This document shows, one piece after another, positions 1-6,176 of a stretch of DNA of 8,790 bases (positions within the stretch are counted from its first letter, which is position 1; every line of letters begins with the position of its first letter). Source of the DNA: Anaerolineales bacterium (GTDB lineage Bacteria > Chloroflexota > Anaerolineae > Anaerolineales > Villigracilaceae); NCBI GenBank assembly GCA_016789205.1, contig JAEURF010000055.1, positions 1-8,790 on the forward strand, given 5' to 3'. The notes under the pieces were generated by a model. The model worked only from the letters and a program-made list of their open reading frames with translations, ran no database searches and had not been told where the DNA came from. Made by a program: the position numbers and the translations under genes.

Positions 1-1
1 T

Positions 2-562
2 ATTCAAAACGGCGCGTCTGCAATATCTGTATTAACCGATGAAAAATTTTTCATGGGTAAACTCGAAACACTTCGTGATCTTCGTTTCACCCAAAAATTG
101 GAAGTACCTTTGCTAAGAAAAGACTTCATTATTGATGAATCGCAAATCTATGAAGCGCGAGTCAATGGAGCAGATGCGATTCTCTTAATCGCCGCCGCAT
201 TGACTGATGACAAATTATTTTCAGATTTACATGCTTGTGCTTTAGAACTTGGATTAACCGCATTAGTTGAAGTGCATGATGAAGCAGAGACAGAACGTGC
301 TTTGAAATTAAAAGATGTGAAATTAATCGGAATCAATAATCGTAACCTTGCTACGTTTGAAGTATCACTTGAAACGACAGAAAAACTCCGTCCGATGATT
401 CCATCTGATATTGCTGTTGTTGCTGAGTCAGGAATTTTTACGGCCAGCGATGTTGAAAGATTATCCAAAGCCAATGTAGATGCGATTCTGGTTGGTGAAG
501 CACTTGTGACATCCGAAGATATTCCAGTGAAAGTAAGAGAATTATCTGGAAAACATGACTAA
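2..562 (+). CDS. trpC: Indole-3-glycerol-phosphate synthase, C-terminal part (5' end outside window)
   Basis: TrpC closes the indole ring of tryptophan, converting 1-(o-carboxyphenylamino)-1-deoxyribulose 5-phosphate to indole-3-glycerol phosphate in the cytoplasm. The reading frame is open from the window edge (IQNGASAISVLTDEKFF...), upstream of the first internal ATG at 53, so that ATG is not the start. Family motifs appear in order: SVLTDEKFF, PLLRKDFIID with the catalytic Lys, GADAILLIAA, LVEVHDEAE, IGINNRNL, and AVVAESGI with the phosphate-loop Glu-Ser. About 187 residues of a usual 255-270 are present, so roughly the first quarter of the (beta/alpha)8 barrel is missing. The gene overlaps trpF by 8 bases, which implies co-transcription and probable translational coupling. 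Identification is secure. Confidence 0.96.
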   Translation: MQNGASAISVLTDEKFFMGKLETLRDLRFTQKLEVPLLRKDFIIDESQIYEARVNGADAILLIAAALTDDKLFSDLHACALELGLTALVEVHDEAETERALKLKDVKLIGINNRNLATFEVSLETTEKLRPMIPSDIAVVAESGIFTASDVERLSKANVDAILVGEALVTSEDIPVKVRELSGKHD

Positions 563-1175
563 GATAAAAATCTGCGGAATCAAAACAATACATGATGCAC
601 TGGCTGCGATGAACGCAGGTGCAGATTATTTGGGATTTAATTTTTATCCCAAAAGCCCAAGATATATTGAAAAAGATGCTTGTGTTGAGATTACATCTGT
701 TTTGAAGAAAGATTATCCGCAGATAAAACTTGTTGGTGTGTTTGTGAATTTGTCAGTTGATGAAATAAAAGATATTTTGCAAACGTGCTCATTGGATTTA
801 GCTCAATTACATGGTGATGAATCTGTTGAAATGCTGAACGAATTAAATGGCAAGGCATTCAAAGCCTTTCGTGGGGGAGTGGATGAAAAATTAATAGTCA
901 AAAATGAACCTGCATTTTTGATTGATGCGCAAGTGAAAGATGTATATGGCGGAAGCGGAGTCAAAGCAGATTGGAATATGGCGAGTGAGTTAGCAAAGAA
1001 ATATTCATTTTTATTAGCAGGTGGTCTCACTCCAGAGAATGTTTCGGATGCGGTTAGTAGAGTCAAACCTTGGGGTGTGGATGTTGCTTCGGGTGTTGAA
1101 TCAAGCCCAGGCGTCAAAGATGAGGCGAAGATGATTCAATTTGTTAAGTCTGTTCGATTGGCAGAATCTAAATAG
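555..1175 (+). CDS. trpF: Phosphoribosylanthranilate isomerase
   Basis: TrpF performs the Amadori rearrangement of N-(5-phosphoribosyl)anthranilate, the step just before TrpC. The 206-residue length is normal for a monofunctional enzyme. The N-terminus KIKICGIKT holds the catalytic Cys7, and FLIDA holds the general-acid Asp124, followed by YGGSGVKADW. AGGLTPENV and GVDVASGVESSPGVKD form the C-terminal phosphate-binding part of the barrel. The ATG at 555 sits inside the last codons of trpC (ATGACTAA overlap), with only a weak GGAAA upstream, so coupling to trpC translation is likely. trpB follows 24 bases after the stop. TrpC and TrpF are separate proteins here, unlike the E. coli fusion. Confidence 0.96.
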   Translation: MTKIKICGIKTIHDALAAMNAGADYLGFNFYPKSPRYIEKDACVEITSVLKKDYPQIKLVGVFVNLSVDEIKDILQTCSLDLAQLHGDESVEMLNELNGKAFKAFRGGVDEKLIVKNEPAFLIDAQVKDVYGGSGVKADWNMASELAKKYSFLLAGGLTPENVSDAVSRVKPWGVDVASGVESSPGVKDEAKMIQFVKSVRLAESK

Positions 1176-1187
1176 AAAGTGGAAAGT

Positions 1188-1194
1188 GGAGAAG
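1188..1194 (+). promoter_or_regulatory. Ribosome binding site that decides the trpB start
   Basis: GGAGAAG lies 5 bases before the ATG at 1200. It supports 1200 (or the adjacent ATG at 1203) over the longer GTG start at 1179, which would begin 3 bases after the trpF stop and place this Shine-Dalgarno sequence inside the coding region. Confidence 0.7.
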
Positions 1195-1199
1195 TCAAT

Positions 1200-2396
1200 A
1201 TGATGACGATATTAAATCCCAAATTTGGAATCTATGGCGGACAATTTGTTCCCGAAACATTGATGCCCGCGTTGATTGAATTGGAAGAAGCATTTGTAAA
1301 TGCAAAAGCAGATATGGAATTTCAAAAAGAATTCAACAAGTTGATGGCATCATTTGTTGGAAGACCCACGCCGTTGACATACGCAAAACGATTGTCTGAA
1401 AAATTAGGCGGCGCACAAATTTATTTGAAACGCGAAGATTTGGCACACACAGGCGCACATAAAATCAACAACGCATTGGGACAAGCCTTGTTAGTAAAAC
1501 GCATGGGAAAGAAACGCATCGTTGCGGAAACGGGAGCGGGTCAGCATGGCGTGGCATCTGCAACCGCCGCCGCATTGTTAGGATTGGAATGTGTTGTGTA
1601 CATGGGTTCCGTAGATATTGCGCGACAAGAACCCAATGTATTTCGCATGAAATTATTAGGCGCGGAAGTAAGACCCGTAAATTCAGGAACAAAAACTTTG
1701 AAAGATGCAATCAACGAAGCGATTCGCGATTGGGTGACGAATGTGCGCGATACACATTATTTGTTAGGCTCGGCATTGGGTCCGCATCCTTACCCGACGA
1801 TTGTGCGTGAGTTTCAATCTGTGATTGGCACGGAGGCGCGCGAACAAATTTTATTGGAAGTTGGCAGATTACCTGACACTGTGATTGCATGTGTAGGTGG
1901 TGGGTCAAATGCAATTGGAGTCTTTAGCGGATTTGTTGATGATGAAGCAGTTGAATTAATCGGCGTGGAAGCTGGTGGCAGTGGAATTGACTCAGGTAAA
2001 CATGCCGCGAGATTCGGCGATGCGACCAAAGCCAGAGTCGGTGTGATTCATGGAACGCGAACGTATGTGTTGCAAGATGAAGATGGTCAAATTGCCGAGA
2101 CACATTCTGTATCCGCTGGTTTGGATTATGCGGCGGTTGGTCCAGAACATGCGATGATGCGAGATAGCGAACGCGCATTTTATACATCTGCTACAGATGC
2201 CGAAGCATTGGATGCATTTCATACTTTGTGTCACACTGAGGGAATTATTCCAGCATTGGAATCATCTCATGCAATTGCAGAAGTGATTAAGCGTGCGCCA
2301 ACTATGAAGAAAGATGAAATTATTTTGGTGAATTTATCTGGTCGTGGGGATAAGGATTTGAATACTGTTATTAATGAGATGGGAACGAATTTGTAG
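1200..2396 (+). CDS. trpB: Tryptophan synthase beta chain
   Basis: TrpB is the PLP enzyme that joins indole, channelled from the alpha subunit, to L-serine to give tryptophan. From the ATG at 1200 it is 398 residues, the usual length for the alpha-dependent TrpB1 type. Visible motifs are GIYGGQFVPETLMPAL at the N-terminus, LKREDLAHTGAHKINNALGQ with PLP-binding Lys88, AETGAGQHGVA with catalytic Glu109, the phosphate-binding GGGSNAIG (233-240), and LSGRGDKD with Ser380 near the pyridine nitrogen. The GTG at 1179 would add seven residues (MESGEVN) that do not look like family sequence. The stop codon TAG (2394-2396) lies inside a palindromic repeat. No trpA follows, so the partner subunit must be encoded elsewhere. 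Confidence 0.97.
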   Translation: MMTILNPKFGIYGGQFVPETLMPALIELEEAFVNAKADMEFQKEFNKLMASFVGRPTPLTYAKRLSEKLGGAQIYLKREDLAHTGAHKINNALGQALLVKRMGKKRIVAETGAGQHGVASATAAALLGLECVVYMGSVDIARQEPNVFRMKLLGAEVRPVNSGTKTLKDAINEAIRDWVTNVRDTHYLLGSALGPHPYPTIVREFQSVIGTEAREQILLEVGRLPDTVIACVGGGSNAIGVFSGFVDDEAVELIGVEAGGSGIDSGKHAARFGDATKARVGVIHGTRTYVLQDEDGQIAETHSVSAGLDYAAVGPEHAMMRDSERAFYTSATDAEALDAFHTLCHTEGIIPALESSHAIAEVIKRAPTMKKDEIILVNLSGRGDKDLNTVINEMGTNL

Positions 2397-2439
2397 GGGC
2401 GGCGTCCTGCCGCCCTGGGCGAGGAGACCTCGCCCCTAC
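2393..2439. repeat. 47-bp GC-rich palindromic repeat element between convergent genes
   Basis: The ends are perfect 8-base inverted repeats, GTAGGGGC (2393-2400) and GCCCCTAC (2432-2439). Inside are two perfect hairpins: GGGCGGC/GCCGCCC (2397-2403 and 2409-2415, 5-base loop), and GGGCGAGG/CCTCGCCC (2417-2424 and 2428-2435, 3-base loop). The outer arms share bases with the hairpin arms, so two folds compete. The element fills the entire gap between trpB and yvcK, supplies the trpB TAG stop, and gives a second in-frame TAG just after the yvcK stop. Its composition contrasts sharply with the flanks. GTAGGGGC-ended dispersed palindromes are, to my recollection, common in Chloroflexota and some other phyla. 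There is no T-tract, so a terminator role is possible but not typical. Confidence 0.8.
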
Positions 2440-3761
2440 TAAGATAACGGTCCCGTCCGTTCGTAAAAAATATCCATAATGATTTGAGTTAATTTTTTAG
2501 AATCATGCCGCCAAGGGTGGGCTTCATCAACTAAATCTGTTGCATAGGTACGTGGGTCTGCCAATATTTTTTCATCTGCAATAACAAAGCGCGAATCAGA
2601 AGCAAGAACTCCAGTGTAATTGTGATTACATAACATCACATCGAATACATCTTCACCGACATGGTCTTGCAAAGCGCGGATGTGGTCATAACAAGTGAAT
2701 GAGTCGGTTTCGCCAGATTGGGTGGCAATGTTGCAAACATAAATTTTGACAGCACGGCTAGCATGAATGCTGGCGAGTAAATCTTGAACTAGTAAATTGG
2801 GAAGAATACTTGTGTATAAACTTCCAGGCCCGACAACGATAACATCGGCACTTAATAACTCTTTTATCACTGGAGGAAAAGCAGGCGCGTCATCTGGTTC
2901 TAGCCAAACCCTTTTTACCCTTCCAGACATAGCAGGGATTTTGCTCTCGCCTTCAATCCGCACTTCATTTGAAGAAAAAGGCAGTTCCATGCTAGCTACC
3001 AATTTGACATCATTTAACGTAGATGGAAGCACTTGTCCATTTACAGAAAGTACACGCCCTGACTCAACCACTGCTGATTCAAAACTGCCGGTAATGTCTG
3101 CCAACGCAGTAATAAACAAATTCCCAAAAGAATGACCTTCTAATTCTTGTGCGCCACTAAAGCGATATTGAAATAATTGTGTTAACTTGTCTTCATCATT
3201 GGAAAGTGCCGCTAAACAGTTACGAATATCACCGGGCGGGAGGATTCCAAAACTTTCGCGTAAACGTCCAGATGAACCACCATCATCTGCTACTGTGACA
3301 ACTGCGGTTAAATTGCTGGTTTGAGTCTTTAATCCACGCAATAAAGTGGAAAGGCCATGCCCGCCACCGATGGCAACAATTTTAGGTCCGCGTTTGCGGC
3401 GTTGAAAGTCTGTCAATGTATCTATTACATCAGAGCCAGGTCGAATAAAAGGTCTAAGTAATGAACGGTTCAGTTGTAAAATGCCGTAAACCACAAGCCC
3501 AATGCCTAAGCCGCCAAAAATGATGGCGCGAAGAAGACGCGGGAGAAATCTCAAAGAAAGATAATAAAGAATTGCAAGTAATGTTGGGTCAGTTGAATCG
3601 GTTCGATACAAGTCAATCAAAATTATGGCAAAACCAAGCCCCAATAATGTGATGCCAAATAATACAAGGGCAAACCAACGCTTGATTCTTAAGCCGGGGC
3701 GAAACCAACGAATTGCGCTTTGTAACCCTCGCCATAACCTTGAAAAAATTGTGCGCTTCAT
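2439..3761 (-). CDS. yvcK: YvcK/CofD-like protein with N-terminal membrane anchor
   Basis: This belongs to the YvcK (gluconeogenesis factor)/CofD-like family. In Bacillus, YvcK binds UDP-sugars and is needed for growth on gluconeogenic carbon sources and for cell shape; its biochemical reaction is not settled. The 440 residues comprise a core (about 126-437) with family motifs KIVAIGGGHGLSTLLRGLK (127-145), VADDGGSSGRLR (157-168), LPPGDIRNCLAALS (174-187), HSFGNLFITAL (210-220) and VVGPGSLYTSILPNLLV (309-325). Ahead of it is an extension with two likely membrane helices (about 29-51 and 78-98) flanked by Arg/Lys. The B. subtilis protein is about 317 residues and lacks this anchor. The ATG at 3761 is preceded by a good promoter and no Shine-Dalgarno. 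It is convergent with trpB and divergent from the ROK kinase. The F420-pathway CofD is less likely given the YvcK-type motifs. Confidence 0.9.
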   Translation of the reverse strand: MKRTIFSRLWRGLQSAIRWFRPGLRIKRWFALVLFGITLLGLGFAIILIDLYRTDSTDPTLLAILYYLSLRFLPRLLRAIIFGGLGIGLVVYGILQLNRSLLRPFIRPGSDVIDTLTDFQRRKRGPKIVAIGGGHGLSTLLRGLKTQTSNLTAVVTVADDGGSSGRLRESFGILPPGDIRNCLAALSNDEDKLTQLFQYRFSGAQELEGHSFGNLFITALADITGSFESAVVESGRVLSVNGQVLPSTLNDVKLVASMELPFSSNEVRIEGESKIPAMSGRVKRVWLEPDDAPAFPPVIKELLSADVIVVGPGSLYTSILPNLLVQDLLASIHASRAVKIYVCNIATQSGETDSFTCYDHIRALQDHVGEDVFDVMLCNHNYTGVLASDSRFVIADEKILADPRTYATDLVDEAHPWRHDSKKLTQIIMDIFYERTGPLS

Positions 3762-3769
3762 ATATTAGG

Positions 3770-3798
3770 ATGATAGCAGTGATAGAGATGTAAGTCAA
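3770..3798 (-). promoter_or_regulatory. Sigma70-type promoter of yvcK, leaderless arrangement
   Basis: Read on the minus strand, TTGACT (3798-3793) and TATCAT (3775-3770) are separated by exactly 17 bases. Each matches the consensus -35 or -10 at five of six positions. The -10 ends 8 bases before the ATG at 3761, so the transcript would start at or within a couple of bases of the start codon. No Shine-Dalgarno sequence is present. Confidence 0.75.
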
Positions 3799-3831
3799 AC
3801 GGGGTGAATATGGAGAAAAAGAGCCTTACGG

Positions 3832-3837
3832 TATAAT
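3832..3837 (+). promoter_or_regulatory. -10 box of the ROK kinase operon, leaderless arrangement
   Basis: A perfect TATAAT ends 8 bases before the ATG at 3846. The expected transcription start falls on or just before that ATG, leaving no room for a Shine-Dalgarno site. No convincing -35 hexamer is seen 16-18 bases upstream (TATGGA at the 17-base position is poor). The box lies 34 bases from the -35 of the divergent yvcK promoter, so the two promoters share an 84-base region. Confidence 0.65.
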
Positions 3838-3845
3838 CGGTGGTT

Positions 3846-4784
3846 ATGACAACCATTGTGGCAGTGGATATTGGCGGCACTCATATGCGTGCCGCTTCTT
3901 ACTCGCAAGATGACATTACCCCTATTAAACATAAGAGGATTCGCACACTGGCTTCTGAGCCCGGTGGATTTGAACGCCTCACTGGCGTGATTGAAGATGT
4001 TTGGCCCCAAGGGGAGGCAGTTTCTGCGATTGGAATTGGGTCACCTGGTCCGTTAGACCCGCATACTGGGCATTTGTTGGCGCCACCGAATAACCCTCAA
4101 TGGCATAATTTTCCACTTGCGCCAAAAATCTCGGAACATTTTGGTGTAAAGTCTTTTTTAGATAATGATGCAAATTTAGCAGGTTTAGCAGAATACCGTT
4201 TTGGTGCTGGTAAGGGGCATCATCATGTTTTGTATGTGACAGTTAGCACGGGAATTGGGTCAGGTGTAATTATTGATGATCGATTATTGCAAGGCTATCA
4301 TGGACTTGCCGCAGAAATGGGACACATTATTGTTGACCCGAACGGTCCGCCTTGCTCTTGTGGATTCAATGGTCATTTAGAAGCATATTCATCTGGACCT
4401 GCGATTGTCAAGTATGTGTTTGGGGAACTCGAAGCAGGTAGAAAGTCAAGTATGAAGCGGGATATGGATTTAAGTGCGAGAGAGATTGCAGAAGCCGCAC
4501 ATCAGGGCGATATGTTAGCTATCCAAGCATATCAGCGTGCTGGCGAATACCTCGGAATTGGTGTTGCATCTATGTTGCATATGTTTGACCCGTCGGTTGT
4601 AATTTTTGGTGGCGGGGTTTCGCAAGTTGGAAAATTATTGTTTGATTCGTTCGATAGCAGTTTGAAGAAACATGTGTTTCATCCGCGCTATTTAGATGGG
4701 CTTGTGATTGCAAAGGCTCAATTAGGTGATGATGCAGGTCTGCTAGGTGCACGCGCCTTAGCAGAAATGAAATTAGGTTTATAA
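3846..4784 (+). CDS. ROK-family sugar kinase (glucokinase-like)
   Basis: ROK kinases phosphorylate glucose, fructose, N-acetylglucosamine, N-acetylmannosamine or related sugars with ATP. The 312 residues have the phosphate-binding AVDIGGTHMRAA (Asp8, Gly10-Gly11-Thr12), GIGSPGPLDPHTG (64-76), FLDNDANLAGLAEYRFGAG (105-122) with catalytic Asp108, VSTGIGSGVIIDDRLL (133-148), EMGHIIVD (157-164) and the second phosphate loop IFGGGVSQ (253-260). The zinc site reads CSCGFNGHLE: Cys170, Cys172 and, in place of the usual third Cys, His177. No N-terminal helix-turn-helix is present, so this is a kinase and not a ROK repressor. The ATG at 3846 is preferred over GTG at 3840, which falls between the -10 box and the expected transcript start. 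Substrate cannot be read from sequence. The aminotransferase follows 16 bases downstream. Confidence 0.9.
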   Translation: MTTIVAVDIGGTHMRAASYSQDDITPIKHKRIRTLASEPGGFERLTGVIEDVWPQGEAVSAIGIGSPGPLDPHTGHLLAPPNNPQWHNFPLAPKISEHFGVKSFLDNDANLAGLAEYRFGAGKGHHHVLYVTVSTGIGSGVIIDDRLLQGYHGLAAEMGHIIVDPNGPPCSCGFNGHLEAYSSGPAIVKYVFGELEAGRKSSMKRDMDLSAREIAEAAHQGDMLAIQAYQRAGEYLGIGVASMLHMFDPSVVIFGGGVSQVGKLLFDSFDSSLKKHVFHPRYLDGLVIAKAQLGDDAGLLGARALAEMKLGL

Positions 4785-4790
4785 AATTTA

Positions 4791-4795
4791 AGGAG
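4791..4795 (+). promoter_or_regulatory. Ribosome binding site of the aminotransferase gene
   Basis: AGGAG lies 5 bases before the ATG at 4801. A second ATG at 4797 is one base after the site and in another frame, so 4801 is the start. This internal operon gene has a strong Shine-Dalgarno sequence, unlike the promoter-proximal genes of the window. Confidence 0.8.
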
Positions 4796-4800
4796 CATGT

Positions 4801-6123
4801 ATGACAAAAGTAATAAATGTAGGTCCGAAAGCCAAAGCTATGATTGAGCGAGATAACAAAGTCATTTCGCCGTCTTATCCACGCGGGTATCCGTTTGTGA
4901 TGGACCATGGCAAAGGCAGTGAAGTTTGGGATGTAGATGGCAATCGCTTTTTAGATTTTATGGGTGGGATTGCAGTTGTATCTACTGGGTATTCACATCC
5001 GCAGGTTGTAAAAGCAATTCAAGAGCAGGCTGAAAAATTTATTCATATCTCGTCTGATTTTTATCATGAGAATTGGGTTGCGCTTGGTGAAAAATTAAAT
5101 GAGATTGCGCCATTTGAAGAAGATGCGCTTTCGTTTATGACCAATTCGGGAACCGAAGCGGTTGAAACAGCAATTAAACTTGCACGCTATCAAACCAAAC
5201 GTACAAACTTTATCGGTTTTACTGGCGCATTTCACGGACGTACGATGGGCGCGGTAACGTTTACTGCAAGCAAAGCAAAATATCATAATGGCTTTTATCC
5301 ATTAATGAATGGTGTCACTCATGCACCATTTCCAAATCCATATCGCCCGATTCTTGAAAGGCGTAAAGGTGAGGATGATGGTGAAGCCGTGGTTCGTTAT
5401 ATTGAAGAAGAAATTTTGGCGCAAATTTTGCCACCCAATGAAGTGGCTGGTGTTTTGGTGGAAACAATTCAAGGGGAAGGTGGTTATATTGTTCCGCCGG
5501 ATGGCTTTTACCCAGCCTTACGAAAATTATGCGATAAATATGGAATTTTGATGATTCTTGATGAGGTGCAATCTGGTATGGGGCGCACTGGAAAATGGTG
5601 GGCAATTGAACATTTTGGCGTGGAACCAGATATCATTACTTCAGCAAAAGGAATTGCATCGGGTATGCCGTTAGGTGCCTGTATTGCAAGAAAATCGGTC
5701 ATGACGTGGGAAAATGGTACGCATGGAAACACCTATGGCGGAAATCCAGTCTCGTGTGCGGCGGCGTTGGCAACTATTGATTTAATTCAAAAACAATTTT
5801 TGCAAAACGCAAAAGAAGTCGGTGAATATGCGATGGATGCATTAGAGGAAATTCAAGCACGTCATCCCAGCATTGGCGAGGTGCGTGGCAAAGGTTTGAT
5901 GATTGGCGTGGAATTTGTAAAAGACCGTCAATCTAAGGTGCCAGCGAAAGAGTTGACCAATCGCTTCGTTGACAAGGCATTTGAACGCGGACTTTTGACA
6001 TTATCTTGTGGGCAAAGTGTGATACGGATTGCTCCACCACTTTCGATTAGCAAAAGTGAAATTGACGAGGGTTTGAGGTTGTTTGAAGATGCTTTGACTG
6101 CGGCTGAAAAAGAAGTGAATTAA
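4801..6123 (+). CDS. Class-III PLP-dependent aminotransferase (GABA/acetylornithine aminotransferase-like)
   Basis: This fold-type I PLP enzyme of the class-III aminotransferase family moves an amino group, typically from an omega-amino acid, to 2-oxoglutarate. The 440 residues show EVWDVDGNRFLDFMGGIAV (41-59), the cofactor phosphate-binding TNSGTEAVETAIKLAR (114-129), FTGAFHGRTMGAVTFT (140-155), VLVETIQGEGGYIVPP (218-233), LDEVQSGMGRTGKWWA (253-268) with Asp254 that pairs with the pyridine nitrogen, SAKGIASGMPLGA (281-293) with Schiff-base Lys283, and GTHGNTYGGNPVSCAAALATI (306-326). The length and the ERRKGEDDGEAVVRYIEEEI segment resemble the GABA-aminotransferase-like group that also contains archaeal amino-acid racemases, so the substrate, and even transamination versus racemization, is open. 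It is co-transcribed with the ROK kinase and ends at a strong terminator. Confidence 0.9.
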   Translation: MTKVINVGPKAKAMIERDNKVISPSYPRGYPFVMDHGKGSEVWDVDGNRFLDFMGGIAVVSTGYSHPQVVKAIQEQAEKFIHISSDFYHENWVALGEKLNEIAPFEEDALSFMTNSGTEAVETAIKLARYQTKRTNFIGFTGAFHGRTMGAVTFTASKAKYHNGFYPLMNGVTHAPFPNPYRPILERRKGEDDGEAVVRYIEEEILAQILPPNEVAGVLVETIQGEGGYIVPPDGFYPALRKLCDKYGILMILDEVQSGMGRTGKWWAIEHFGVEPDIITSAKGIASGMPLGACIARKSVMTWENGTHGNTYGGNPVSCAAALATIDLIQKQFLQNAKEVGEYAMDALEEIQARHPSIGEVRGKGLMIGVEFVKDRQSKVPAKELTNRFVDKAFERGLLTLSCGQSVIRIAPPLSISKSEIDEGLRLFEDALTAAEKEVN

Positions 6124-6138
6124 GAATAGATTGAATTG

Positions 6139-6176
6139 AAAAGACCTTTGAGATTTTTTCTCAAAGGTCTTTTTTT
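6139..6176. terminator. Bidirectional intrinsic terminator between the aminotransferase and TIR genes
   Basis: A perfect 13-bp stem, AAGACCTTTGAGA (6141-6153) with TCTCAAAGGTCTT (6159-6171), closes a 5-base T loop, and two more A-T pairs extend its base. On the plus strand it ends in a run of seven T (6170-6176), giving a classical terminator 15 bases after the aminotransferase stop. On the minus strand the stem begins just after the TIR stop and is followed by TTTT, so it can also end that transcript, less strongly. Confidence 0.9.

Noticed and set aside
53..55. ATG at 53 as the start of trpC
   Set aside because: Conserved TrpC sequence (GASAISVLTDEKFF) is encoded upstream in the same frame.
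148..474. Antisense open frame opposite trpC, and similar ones opposite trpF, trpB, the ROK kinase, the aminotransferase and the sortase fusion
   Set aside because: They lie entirely within well-identified genes, show no recognisable motifs, and have the skewed composition expected of frame shadows.
1176..1190. Short tandem AAAGTGG AAAGTGG between trpF and trpB as a repeat element
   Set aside because: Two imperfectly bounded 7-base units in a 24-base spacer are too short to support anything beyond chance and the purine-rich ribosome binding site.
1179..1199. GTG start for trpB seven codons upstream
   Set aside because: A Shine-Dalgarno sequence sits between it and the ATG at 1200, and the extra residues do not match the family.
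2393..2439. CRISPR-like or attachment-site interpretation of the palindrome
   Set aside because: Only one copy is present, there are no spacers, and no integrase gene is nearby.
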